DNA of 64,000 bases, taken from contig NZ_NSJZ01000005.1 of NCBI RefSeq assembly GCF_002287065.1, positions 186,001-250,000 of the forward strand. The letters are read 5' to 3'. Positions 33,438 to 41,365 of the stretch are shown one piece after another. The position numbers and the translations under genes were made by a program. The stretch's first letter is position 1, and each line of letters starts with the position of its first letter. A model generated the notes under the pieces. It was not told the origin of the DNA. It ran no database searches and saw nothing but the letters and a program-made list of their open reading frames with translations. Source of the stretch: Paracoccus salipaludis (GTDB lineage: Bacteria; Pseudomonadota; Alphaproteobacteria; Rhodobacterales; Rhodobacteraceae).

Positions 33438-33455
33438 TCAAGACGATCGTCTTGA
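33438..33455. promoter_or_regulatory. Perfect 18-bp palindrome (possible operator)
   Basis: TCAAGACGATCGTCTTGA is identical to its reverse complement and lies in AT-rich DNA 320 bp upstream of the DUF202 gene. A dimeric regulator site is the simplest reading. No T-tract follows, so it is not an obvious terminator. Confidence 0.4.
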
Positions 33456-33774
33456 TCGCCATCAACCATTCTACGCCCTGCGTCGCAATCTGTCCAAAAA
33501 GATATGGAGCCGTTCTTCTTAAACTATCATGGGCTGTTTCCCACTTTTTCCTGCCCAGGCAGGCTTTTCAACATCATCGGGATCGTCATCCGAGACCCGC
33601 CGGCCGGCCCCGTGCGCCGGATCGCAATTCCCTGAAACATAGCTTCCCGGCCAGGTTGCGAGAGGGCCCTCCTGCGCATCCACGCCCCCTCTGCAGGACC
33701 ATGCGATTCTCCGGCGACAGGCCGCCCGAGGGGGTTATAGACTGGTCCGCGATTGAGCCTGCCCCGAGGAGAAC

Positions 33775-34338
33775 ATGGACGAGCGCAAGGTCGAGAACGC
33801 GGCCGAGGCCGTGAGCCGGACGGCCCGGCAGACGCAGGATGCCGCGGAAAGCGCCGCAAGCGCGGCCGAGGACACCAGCGCTGCCGCGCAGCAGACGACC
33901 CAGGCGGCATCGAGGACCTCGGAGGCCGCACAAACCTCGGCCAAGGCAGCGCAGGTGACGGCCAAGGCCGCCGTCGTCACAAAGGACAGCGCCGAGCGGC
34001 GCACCGAGCTTGCGGGCGACCGCACCGTCTTCGCCGCCGAGCGGACCTATGCGGCCTGGGTGCGCACCGGCCTTGTCGGCCTTGCCAGCGGCATCGGCGC
34101 GCGCGCCCTGCTGGAAGGGCTGATTCCCGGCTGGATGATCATGGGCCAGGCCTCGGTCCTGATTCTCTTCTCGATCTTCTGCTTCATCGCCGGGGTGTGG
34201 CGGCAGATCTTCCGGACCGAGCTGCTGGCGCCCGACATCCGCAAGCTGCCGGGCTGGGTGCTGATCTCGATCAACCTGTTCCTGGCGCTCGTGGCGGCGG
34301 CAGCCCTTGTGGGGATATGGGTGCACGGGGAGGCCTGA
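33775..34338 (+). CDS. DUF202 (YidH-like) membrane protein with Ala-rich coiled-coil N-terminus
   Basis: The 187-residue protein has an unusual first 80 residues made almost only of Ala, Glu, Ser, Thr, Gln and Lys in heptad-like repeats (for example QTTQAASRTSEAAQTSAKAA). A DUF202 domain follows: DRTVFAAERTYAAWVRTGLVGLASG, then three membrane helices (about 95-115, 119-140 and 160-182). DUF202 proteins usually lack such a long helical head. The function of the family is unknown. The gene is alone, preceded by a 559 bp gap and followed by a convergent alcohol dehydrogenase. Confidence 0.8.
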   Translation: MDERKVENAAEAVSRTARQTQDAAESAASAAEDTSAAAQQTTQAASRTSEAAQTSAKAAQVTAKAAVVTKDSAERRTELAGDRTVFAAERTYAAWVRTGLVGLASGIGARALLEGLIPGWMIMGQASVLILFSIFCFIAGVWRQIFRTELLAPDIRKLPGWVLISINLFLALVAAAALVGIWVHGEA

Positions 34339-34362
34339 CGGCCTTCCCGGCAGGTTGCGAAG

Positions 34363-34382
34363 GGGCGGCGTTCCCGCCGCCC
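34363..34382. terminator. Hairpin between convergent DUF202 and alcohol dehydrogenase genes
   Basis: GGGCGGC and GCCGCCC arms around a 6-base loop lie in the 52 bp between two converging stops. The position suits a shared terminator, though no T-tract is present on either side. Confidence 0.45.
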
Positions 34383-34390
34383 GTCCCGTG

Positions 34391-35440
34391 TCAGGCCCCC
34401 ATCGTGGCGATGTCCATGACGAAGCGGTATTTCACGTCGCCCGCCAGCATCCGCTCGTAGGCGGCTTCGATCTCGTCGGCGCGGATCATCTCGATGTCGG
34501 CGGTGATGCCGTGCTCGGCGCAGAAATCCAGCATCTCCTGCGTTTCGGGGATGCCGCCGATCATCGAGCCCGCGAGGCTGCGGCGCTTCATGATCAGGTT
34601 GAACACGTTGGGCGAAGGATGGGGCGTCGCGGGCGCGCCGACCAGCGCCATGGTGCCGTCGCGCTTGAGCAGCACGAGGAAGGCGTCCAGATCATGCGGC
34701 GCGGCCACGGTGTTCACGATCAGGTCGAAGCTCTGCGCGTGGGCGGCCATCTCCTCGGCGCTGCGCGACACGACCACCTCGTGGGCGCCCAACGCCTTGG
34801 CGTCCGCGATCTTGTCGGGCGAGGTGGTGAAGGCCACCACATGCGCGCCCAGCGCATGGGCAAGCTTGACCCCCATGTGGCCCAGCCCGCCGATGCCGAC
34901 GATGCCCACCTTCTTGCCCGGTCCCGTCCCCCAGTGGCGCAGCGGCGACCAGGTGGTGATGCCCGCGCAGAGCAGCGGCGCAACGGCGGCCAGCTGATCC
35001 TCGGGGTGGGTGATCTTCAGGACATAACGTTCGTGCACGACGATGGCTTGCGAATAGCCGCCCAGCGTGTGGCCGGGCGCGTCGGGCGTGGGCGAGTTGT
35101 AGGTGCCGACCATGCCGTCGCAGTAGTTCTCCAGCCCTTCCCCGCAGTCGGGGCAATGCTGGCAGCTGTCCACGATGCAGCCCACGCCGACGAGGTCGCC
35201 GACCTTGTGGGCGGTCACATGGCCGCCCACGGCGGCGACGCGGCCCACGATCTCGTGGCCGGGCACGCAGGGATAGATCGTGCCCGCCCATTCGCTGCGG
35301 ACCTGGTGCAGGTCCGAATGGCAGATGCCGCAAAAGACGATCTCGATCTGCACGTCATGGGGGCCCGGCTGGCGCCGGGTGATCGCCATTTCCTCCAGCG
35401 GGCGGTCCGCGGCGGAGGCTCCATAGGCAAGGATGGTCAT
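34391..35440 (-). CDS. Zinc-dependent NAD(P) alcohol dehydrogenase (YahK/CAD-like)
   Basis: This is a 349-residue medium-chain dehydrogenase. Catalytic-zinc ligands fall in FCGICHSDLH (Cys40), PGHEIVG (His62, Glu63) and APLLCAGITTW. The structural-zinc cysteines are in DSCQHCPDCGEGLENYC (residues 91-107), and the coenzyme motif is VGIVGIGGLGHMGVKLA. This pattern matches cinnamyl-alcohol-dehydrogenase-like aldehyde reductases such as YahK. It has an AAAGGA ribosome site and is divergent from ggt across a 366 bp gap. It probably reduces a broad range of aldehydes. Confidence 0.92.
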   Translation of the reverse strand: MTILAYGASAADRPLEEMAITRRQPGPHDVQIEIVFCGICHSDLHQVRSEWAGTIYPCVPGHEIVGRVAAVGGHVTAHKVGDLVGVGCIVDSCQHCPDCGEGLENYCDGMVGTYNSPTPDAPGHTLGGYSQAIVVHERYVLKITHPEDQLAAVAPLLCAGITTWSPLRHWGTGPGKKVGIVGIGGLGHMGVKLAHALGAHVVAFTTSPDKIADAKALGAHEVVVSRSAEEMAAHAQSFDLIVNTVAAPHDLDAFLVLLKRDGTMALVGAPATPHPSPNVFNLIMKRRSLAGSMIGGIPETQEMLDFCAEHGITADIEMIRADEIEAAYERMLAGDVKYRFVMDIATMGA

Positions 35441-35806
35441 CCGGAGGTCCTTTCGGTGGGATGATGAAGGCGCGGCCCCGGCCAGGGCGCGGGCGCGCGC
35501 GGAAGCGGAGGCCCCCTATGCCTCAGAACGGCGGCCAGGGGAATGCACCGGGAACAGGAAGGGCAGGAACGGCCCCCCTTGCAAGCGGGCCGGCAGGCCC
35601 CGCCGGAAGGGCGTCTGGACCCGGTCGGCGCGACGGCCATGCCCCTGCGCGAGGCGCGAGAGGCTTCCCGCAGGGCCGGGGCGCGGCGGAACGGCCCGGT
35701 CCTCTGCCGGGCGAATCGCAAGCTCTGGACGCAGCCGCCGAATGGCCGCATCCTCGATCCGGCGCATTCCGTTCCAGCAGTTTCCAGACGCAGGCAAGGG
35801 TTCATC
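35441..35806. other. 366 bp divergent intergenic region
   Basis: The region lies between the leftward alcohol dehydrogenase and the rightward gamma-glutamyltransferase. Reading frames cross it on both strands, but they have no ribosome sites, no recognisable domains and compositions typical of antisense frames. It should hold both promoters; no distinct operator or hairpin stood out. Confidence 0.5.
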
Positions 35807-37540
35807 ATGCATCAACCGATACTGACGAGGCTGTCCTTCGTGGTGGCGCTGTGGGCCGGGGCAGCCCCGGCCTTCGCCGCCTCGCCTGCCCCGGTGGAAG
35901 GGCAGAACGGCATGGTCGTGACCGCCCAGCACCTCGCGTCGCAGGTGGGCGTCGACGTGCTGAAGGCGGGCGGCAACGCCGTCGATGCGGCCGTGGCGGT
36001 GGGCTACGCGCTGGCGGTGGTCTATCCGACGGCGGGCAACCTCGGCGGGGGCGGCTTCATGACGATCCGCATGGCCGACGGCACCACGACCTTTCTGGAT
36101 TTCCGCGAGCGCGCGCCGCTGGCGGCCACCAAGGACATGTATCTCGGCCCCGACGGCAACCCGATCCCCGGCGCCAGCACCGAGACCTACCTTGCGGTCG
36201 GCACGCCGGGCTCGGTCGCGGGCTTCGAGATGGCGCGCGAAAAATACGGCACAAGGCCGCGCGAGGAACTGCTGGCCCCCGCGATCCGGCTGGCCTCCGA
36301 GGGTTTCGTGCTGGAACAGGGCGACATCGCCTCTCTGGCCGAGGGCAACGAGCGGCTGGCCCAGGACCCGGCAGCGGCCGGGATCTTCCTGAAGGACGGC
36401 AAGCCCTATGCCATGGGCGACCGGCTGGTGCAGGCGGACCTGGCGAAGTCGCTGACGCAGATTTCCGAAGGCGGGGCCGACGCCTTCTACAAGGGCGGGA
36501 TCGCGGACCTGATCGTCAAGGCCAGCCAGGCCAATGGCGGCATCCTCGCCCGCGAGGATTTCGAGCAGTACAAGGTCCGCGAGATGGCGCCGGTGACCTG
36601 CAGCTATCGCGGCTACGAGATCGCCTCCTCGCCGCCGCCGTCCTCGGGCGGGCTGATCATCTGCGAGATCCTGAACGTGCTGGAAGGCTATCCGATTTCC
36701 TATCTGGGCTACGGCTCGGCGGAAACCACGCGGCTGATGGTCGAGGCGATGCGCCACGCCTATGTGGACCGCAACACCGCGCTGGGCGATCCCGACTTCG
36801 TGCAGAACCCGGTCGAGAAGCTGACCAGCAAGGCCTATGCCGACGAGATCCGGTCGCGCATCGACGCCTATCGCGCGGGCGTCAGCGCGGACCTCAAGGT
36901 CAATGTCTCGCCCGAGTCGCCGGAAACGACGCATTACTCCATCATCGACAAGGACGGGAACGCCGTCGCCGTCACCTATACGCTGAACGGCTCGTTCGGG
37001 ACGGCCAAGGTCGCGGAAGGGACCGGCATCCTTCTGAACAACGAGATGGACGACTTCACGGTCAAGCCGGGCGTGCCGAACCTTTACGGGCTGGTGCAGG
37101 GCGAGGCCAACGCCATCGCGCCCCGCAAGTCGCCCCTGTCCTCGATGAGCCCGACCATCCTGTCCAAGGATGGCAAGCCCTTCATGGTGATCGGCAGCCC
37201 CGGCGGATCGCGCATCATCACCATCACGCTGCAGGCGATCATGAACGTGGTCGATCACGGCATGGACCTGCAGGAGGCGATCGATGCGCCCCGCATCCAT
37301 CACCAGTGGCTGCCCGACCGGGTCTTCATGGAACCCCGCGCGCTGTCGCCCGACACCCTGCGCCTGCTGACCGGCATGGGCTACAACGTCGGCATCGACC
37401 CCGACTGGACCATCTGGGGCGAGGCGGCGGGCATCCTCGTGGGCGGCAAGAACCTGGCCCAGATCGAGGACGGCGACGGGACCGGCTATTACGGCGCCAT
37501 CGACAGCCGCGCGAGTGCCGGGGCCGCCATCGGCTATTGA
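35807..37540 (+). CDS. ggt: Periplasmic gamma-glutamyltransferase
   Basis: The 577-residue protein has a signal peptide (about residues 1-25, ending PAFAA), GMVVTAQHLASQVGVDVLKAGGNAVDAA (split), the glycine-rich NLGGGGFM and FLDFRERAP. The autoprocessing nucleophile is Thr375 in ETTHYSIID, with the GSFG/NNEMDDF and SPGGSRIIT motifs of the small subunit. It should be cleaved before Thr375 and hydrolyse or transfer gamma-glutamyl groups of glutathione in the periplasm. An AAGGG lies 6 bases before the ATG. Its location near sulfur-acquisition genes may reflect use of glutathione as a sulfur source. Confidence 0.93.
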   Translation: MHQPILTRLSFVVALWAGAAPAFAASPAPVEGQNGMVVTAQHLASQVGVDVLKAGGNAVDAAVAVGYALAVVYPTAGNLGGGGFMTIRMADGTTTFLDFRERAPLAATKDMYLGPDGNPIPGASTETYLAVGTPGSVAGFEMAREKYGTRPREELLAPAIRLASEGFVLEQGDIASLAEGNERLAQDPAAAGIFLKDGKPYAMGDRLVQADLAKSLTQISEGGADAFYKGGIADLIVKASQANGGILAREDFEQYKVREMAPVTCSYRGYEIASSPPPSSGGLIICEILNVLEGYPISYLGYGSAETTRLMVEAMRHAYVDRNTALGDPDFVQNPVEKLTSKAYADEIRSRIDAYRAGVSADLKVNVSPESPETTHYSIIDKDGNAVAVTYTLNGSFGTAKVAEGTGILLNNEMDDFTVKPGVPNLYGLVQGEANAIAPRKSPLSSMSPTILSKDGKPFMVIGSPGGSRIITITLQAIMNVVDHGMDLQEAIDAPRIHHQWLPDRVFMEPRALSPDTLRLLTGMGYNVGIDPDWTIWGEAAGILVGGKNLAQIEDGDGTGYYGAIDSRASAGAAIGY

Positions 37541-37553
37541 GGGCAGGACCGGG

Positions 37554-37572
37554 GGCCGCCCCGCTGGCGGCC
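37554..37572 (+). terminator. Hairpin after ggt
   Basis: GGCCGCC and GGCGGCC arms with a 5-base loop, followed by tctctc, occur 13 bp after the ggt stop. The right arm touches the end region of the convergent FAD protein gene. It is a plausible intrinsic terminator, moderate at best. Confidence 0.4.
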
Positions 37573-37576
37573 TCTC

Positions 37577-38977
37577 TCAGCCCGCCTCGCGCGCGCGGCA
37601 CCCCTCGCCCATGCTGACCGCCAGCGCCGCGACCTGTTCGCGGATGTCCGGGATGGCGGTGATTTCCCAGAAGGCCGCGCGCGAGACGGGACCGATGGCG
37701 AACAGCCCCTCGATCCGCTCGCCCACGGCGTCCCGGACGGTGCAGTCCGGCGCCACGTCCAGCCCGATCTGCAGCGGATCGAGCCGCGCCTGCCCCCGGG
37801 CCATCATGGCGCGGACAACGGGCGAGCCATGCTGGCGCAGGTCGCGGCGGATGCCCCGGCAGTCGATGACGCGCGCGGCGGGAAACTCGACCCGGCCACC
37901 CTCGCCGTGCAGGCGCAGTTCGGCGATCACGCCGTCCCTGCCGGGGCGCGCCGACAGGAACGCACCCCGCATCACCCGAAGCTGGCCGCGCGCCATGGCC
38001 TTGCCGATCCGGTCGGCCGAGGCCGGGGGCACGCGGTGGCGGTGGACGTCCCACCAGGCCACGGCATGGCGCAGGAAGCGCGCACGCTGCTCGGTGGACA
38101 GGCCGGTCCACAGCCGGCGCACATGGGGACGGATCGCGTCGATGGCGTCGCGCCAGCTGCCGCCCTGCGCCTCGGCCTGCCGCGCAAGCTGGCGGGCCCA
38201 GCGGAACAGGGCGCTGACCGGGGCGCCCAGCGGCACATCGGCGACCGACAGGATCAGGGGCACGGCCGGGCCATGTTCGCGCGGCAGCAATCCGCGCCGC
38301 GACAGGGCCACGATCTCGCCCCGGTGGCCCTGCGCCAGCAGCGACAGCGCCTGGTCGATCATGGACAGCCCCGTGCCGATGATCAGCACGCGCCCGTCCG
38401 GGTCCGTTTCGGGGATCGCGTCCCATGCGCCGGTCAGCAGCCCCGAAGGGTCGCTGTCCGGGCGGCTGTGCCCGGTCGCAAGGATCACCTGATCGGCCAG
38501 AAGGCTCGTTCCGCTGTCAAGCTCCAGCACGAAGCCCGCGCCCTTGCGGCGCAGGCCGGTACAGGTCTGGCGGATGCAGGACAGCCGCCCCCTGCCCGGT
38601 CCCGTCTGCCAGGCACGCAGCAGATCCGACAGATAGGCGCCATAGGTGGGGCGCCCGACGAAGCACAGTTCGTCCGAGGGCAGGCCCGGCCGGGCTGCCA
38701 GCCAGCGGCGGAAATGATCGGAATCGCGGGCGAAGGCGCTCATGTTGCTGACGCGGGTGTTCAGCAGATGGCCGGGGTCCTGCGTGGAATAGGCGATGCC
38801 GCAGCCCAGCATGTTGCGCCCTTCCAGGATCGTGACGCGGAACCCGGCATCCCTGCGGTCCAGAAGGTGGATCGTCATCAGCACGCCGCTGGCGCCCCCG
38901 CCCACGATCACGACATGGCGCGCCCCGGCATGCGGCGGCTCGGGGGGACGGGTGGCGTTGTGCGTCAAGAACGTCAT
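37577..38977 (-). CDS. FAD/NAD(P)-binding oxidoreductase
   Basis: The 466-residue protein has an N-terminal dinucleotide motif HVVIVGGGASGVLMTIHLL (about residues 20-38), the FAD-linked ATGHSRPDSD and a second Rossmann-like motif VLIIGTGLSMID in the middle. The end shows GLFAIGPVSRAAFWEITAIPDIREQ. This matches the FAD-NAD(P)-binding family often found next to sulfur-starvation genes. AGGAGAGG precedes the ATG, and a 38-codon ORF is translationally coupled upstream. It is divergent from the msuE-monooxygenase-ABC operon and probably shares regulation with it. The reaction is unknown; N-hydroxylation or desulfurization accessory roles are possible. Confidence 0.83.
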   Translation of the reverse strand: MTFLTHNATRPPEPPHAGARHVVIVGGGASGVLMTIHLLDRRDAGFRVTILEGRNMLGCGIAYSTQDPGHLLNTRVSNMSAFARDSDHFRRWLAARPGLPSDELCFVGRPTYGAYLSDLLRAWQTGPGRGRLSCIRQTCTGLRRKGAGFVLELDSGTSLLADQVILATGHSRPDSDPSGLLTGAWDAIPETDPDGRVLIIGTGLSMIDQALSLLAQGHRGEIVALSRRGLLPREHGPAVPLILSVADVPLGAPVSALFRWARQLARQAEAQGGSWRDAIDAIRPHVRRLWTGLSTEQRARFLRHAVAWWDVHRHRVPPASADRIGKAMARGQLRVMRGAFLSARPGRDGVIAELRLHGEGGRVEFPAARVIDCRGIRRDLRQHGSPVVRAMMARGQARLDPLQIGLDVAPDCTVRDAVGERIEGLFAIGPVSRAAFWEITAIPDIREQVAALAVSMGEGCRAREAG

Positions 38978-39090
38978 GAGGCCTCTCCTTCGCGGACAAC
39001 GGTGACAGGGGGGCTTGGCAGGGGGCGGGGGCCGACCTGGTCGGGCCGTCCGTCCGGCACGCTGCGGGGCGTGATCGATCTGGCGGGCAT
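38974..39090 (-). CDS. Short upstream ORF (38 aa) coupled to the FAD oxidoreductase gene
   Basis: The ATG at 39090 follows an AGGAGAG by 6 bases, and the stop overlaps the start of the FAD oxidoreductase gene (ATGA). The strong ribosome site of that gene lies inside the last codons of this ORF. The peptide is Pro/Arg/Val-rich and resembles nothing recognised; no cysteine or methionine run is present. The arrangement fits a translated leader or a coupling peptide. Coding status rests on the ribosome site and the overlap only. Confidence 0.45.
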   Translation of the reverse strand: MPARSITPRSVPDGRPDQVGPRPLPSPPVTVVREGEAS

Positions 39091-39373
39091 CAGGCTCTCC
39101 TGCCGAATACATCCGTATATATCTATCTGTCTAATCGAGATTTGGATTCCAAATTTCTGCCGAACAGGAGAAAGACTTTTCCCCTCTGGCTCTCGCAGCA
39201 AGACAACCGCCCGATTTCTGCCGTCGCGGACGGTGGCGACAGAGAAAGCCATTCCCCGACACGCCCCTGTTGCGACAGGCGGCTTCTGCGTCCCGCCCGA
39301 TCTTTGGAATGGCTCCATGCGGGTTCTGCATCCACAATCATCTACAAGACGAGTCGTTATTCAGGAGAGCGAA
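39091..39373. promoter_or_regulatory. Divergent control region of organosulfur genes with repeats
   Basis: This AT-richer spacer separates the leftward leader ORF/FAD gene from the rightward msuE operon. It holds the 15-bp palindrome ATTTGGA-T-TCCAAAT (39140-39154) and a direct repeat ATTTCTGCCG at 39153-39162 and 39214-39223, 61 bp apart. A TATATA-like stretch lies near 39115-39122 facing the leader ORF. LysR-type regulators of sulfur genes bind such divergent regions, but no regulator gene is adjacent. Confidence 0.5.
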
Positions 39374-39931
39374 ATGCCCCCTCGCATCGTTGGCTTCTCG
39401 GGCAGCTTCAGCAGCCCCTCCCGGACACGGGCGCTGGTCGATCTGGCCGTGTCGCGTTCCGCCCGGCGCTTCGGCTGCGCGGCGGCAAGCTACGAGATCG
39501 CGGACCTCCAGCCGTCGCTGGGGCAGGCGCAAAGCGCCGATCAGCTGGACCCCCTGCCCCGTGCCATCTTGGGCGCGATCCTGTCGGCGGATGCGCTGGT
39601 CGTGGGAACGCCCGTCTACAAGGGCAGCTTCACCGGCCTCTTCAAGCACCTGATCGACCTGATCGACCCGGTGGCGCTGGCGGGCAAGCCCGTGCTGCTG
39701 ACGGCGACCGGCGGCGGCGACCGCCACGCGCTGGTGATCGAGCACCAGTTGCGCCCGCTCTTCGGCTTCTTCGAGGCCGCGAGCCTGCCGACCGGCGTCT
39801 ATGCCGGCGGGGCCGACTTCCGCGACGGCCAGCCCGCCTCGGACGCGCTGCTGGCCCGCCTCGACCGGGCGGTCGAGCAGTTCGCGCCCTGGCTGTCACA
39901 GGACCAGGCGGCGGCCATCTCGGCCGCCTGA
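39374..39931 (+). CDS. msuE: NAD(P)H-dependent FMN reductase (MsuE/SsuE type)
   Basis: This is a 185-residue flavodoxin-fold reductase. IVGFSGSFSSPSRTRALVD is the phosphate-binding loop, GTPVYKGSFTGLFKHLIDLID is the family signature and LTATGGGDRHALVIEHQLRPLFGFF matches SsuE/MsuE proteins. It would deliver reduced FMN to the monooxygenase encoded 76 bp downstream. AGGAGAG precedes the ATG by a few bases. It opens an operon of reductase, monooxygenase and ABC transporter, the standard set for alkanesulfonate or related organosulfur use. The msuE name rests on resemblance, and ssuE is an alternative. Confidence 0.85.
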   Translation: MPPRIVGFSGSFSSPSRTRALVDLAVSRSARRFGCAAASYEIADLQPSLGQAQSADQLDPLPRAILGAILSADALVVGTPVYKGSFTGLFKHLIDLIDPVALAGKPVLLTATGGGDRHALVIEHQLRPLFGFFEAASLPTGVYAGGADFRDGQPASDALLARLDRAVEQFAPWLSQDQAAAISAA

Positions 39932-40007
39932 TCCCTTCACCCGACCGGCCCGCATGAACCCGCCTTTCCGGCGGGGTGGCCCTTCTCACCCCGAAAGGAC
40001 CCTGGAC

Positions 40008-41360
40008 ATGACCCGCAAGATCCGCCTTGGCGCTTTCCTTCCCGGCAGCGGCCAGCACATCGCCGCCTGGCGCCACCCCGACCAGCCCGCTGACGGCGCC
40101 ACCAGCCTCGCCTTCCACGCCGACCTGGCGCGCGAGGCGGAACGCGGCCTTTTCGACGCCTATTTCCTGGCCGACGGCCTTGCCGTGGCCTTCGGCGGGG
40201 GCACCGAGGGCGGCAACGCCAAGGTCGCGGGTTTCGAGCCGGTGACCCTGTTTGCCGCGCTGGCGCCCCTGACCCGGAACCTCGGCTTCATCGCCACCGC
40301 CTCGACCACCTACGAAGAGCCCTACAACACCGCGCGCAAGTTCGCCTCGCTGGACCTGATCTCGGGCGGACGCGCGGGCTGGAACGTGGTGACGACGGCG
40401 ACCGAGGCCGCCGCGCAGAACTTCAACCTCGACCGTCAGCTGCCGCATGGCGACCGCTACAAGCGTGCGGTCGAGCATGTCGAGGTCGTCAGGAAGCTGT
40501 GGGACAGCTTCGAGGACGACGTCTTCATCCGCGACAAGGACACGGGCGTCTTCTACGACACCTCCCGCGTCCATTACACCGACCACGCGGGCGAGCATTT
40601 CAAGGTTCGCGGCCCGCTGAACGTCAGCCGCAGCCCGCAGGGGCATCCGGTGATCGTGCAGGCGGGGCAGTCCGAGGACGGGCGCGGCCTTGCCGCCGCC
40701 ACTGCCGAGGTGATCTTCACCGCCCATCAGCGGCTGGACACCGCCCAGGAGTTCTATCGCGACATCAAGGCCCGCGCCCGCGGCTTGGGACGCGATCCGG
40801 GCCACATCCTGATCATGCCCGGCGTCTCGCCCTTCGTCGGCCGGACCGAGGCCGAGGCGCGCGAGAAATACGACCGCCTGACCGGCCTGATCCTGGAGGA
40901 AGACGGCATCGCCCTGATCAAGGGCCTGACCGGCGGCTCGCTGGACCTGACGGGCCATGACCTCGACGGGCCGCTGCCGGAACTGGCGCATACCGAGGGC
41001 AACCAGTCCCGGCAGGCGCTGATCCGCCAGATCGCGGACGAGAACAACTTCACCATCCGCCAGCTTTACCAGTGGGTCGCTTCGGCGCGGGGCCATTTCA
41101 CCGTGGTGGGCACGCCCGTCCAGATCGCGGACACCCTGCAGGAATGGTTCGAAAACGAGGGCGCGGACGGCTTCAACATCCTGCCGCCCTGGCTGCCGAC
41201 GGGGCTGACCGACTTCGTGGACCTGGTGATCCCGGAACTTCAGCGGCGCGGGCTGTTCCGCACCGAATACGAGGGCCGGACCCTGCGCGAGAACCTCGGC
41301 CTGCCCTATCCCGTCAACCGCCACGCCGTCGCCCGCGCGGCCGTGCACGCAGCGGAGTAA
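40008..41360 (+). CDS. Flavin-dependent monooxygenase, LLM class (NtaA/SnaA/DszA branch)
   Basis: The 450-residue protein has the luciferase-like barrel with the N-terminal RLGAFLPGSGQHIAAWRHP, the flavin-site LGFIATASTTYEEPYNTARKFASLD (split) and GGRAGWNVVTTATEAAAQNF, which is the hallmark of the NtaA/SnaA/SoxA(DszA) branch. QAGQSEDGRGLAAATAEVIFTAHQ and HFTVVGTPVQIADTLQEWF follow. It should use FMNH2 from the neighbouring reductase to oxidise a C-S or C-N substrate and release sulfite. It differs from SsuD proper, so the natural substrate may be a sulfone, an aromatic sulfur compound or a chelate. The length is normal for this branch. Confidence 0.86.
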   Translation: MTRKIRLGAFLPGSGQHIAAWRHPDQPADGATSLAFHADLAREAERGLFDAYFLADGLAVAFGGGTEGGNAKVAGFEPVTLFAALAPLTRNLGFIATASTTYEEPYNTARKFASLDLISGGRAGWNVVTTATEAAAQNFNLDRQLPHGDRYKRAVEHVEVVRKLWDSFEDDVFIRDKDTGVFYDTSRVHYTDHAGEHFKVRGPLNVSRSPQGHPVIVQAGQSEDGRGLAAATAEVIFTAHQRLDTAQEFYRDIKARARGLGRDPGHILIMPGVSPFVGRTEAEAREKYDRLTGLILEEDGIALIKGLTGGSLDLTGHDLDGPLPELAHTEGNQSRQALIRQIADENNFTIRQLYQWVASARGHFTVVGTPVQIADTLQEWFENEGADGFNILPPWLPTGLTDFVDLVIPELQRRGLFRTEYEGRTLRENLGLPYPVNRHAVARAAVHAAE

Positions 41361-41365
41361 GTGCC

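Larger units (their letters stand above)
33216..33774. other. 559 bp intergenic region with hairpin, 18-bp palindrome and AT-rich promoter-like stretch
   Basis: No convincing gene is seen. The region contains a perfect 10-bp hairpin (33354-33378), a perfect 18-bp palindrome (33438-33455) and an AT-rich interval (33430-33560) unlike the flanking DNA. Near its right end it has a 24-bp stretch (33643-33666) that recurs with two single-base indels after the next gene (34343-34364). The composition suggests regulatory DNA for the DUF202 gene. Confidence 0.5.

Noticed and set aside
33240-33455. 71-codon + strand frame in the 559 bp gap
   Set aside because: It runs through the hairpin and ends in the 18-bp palindrome, with no ribosome site or recognisable sequence.
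35437-35808. Minus-strand frame of 123 codons in the alcohol dehydrogenase-ggt gap
   Set aside because: It has no ribosome site, the composition is like antisense frames, and it overlaps the start of the alcohol dehydrogenase gene; no family was recognised.
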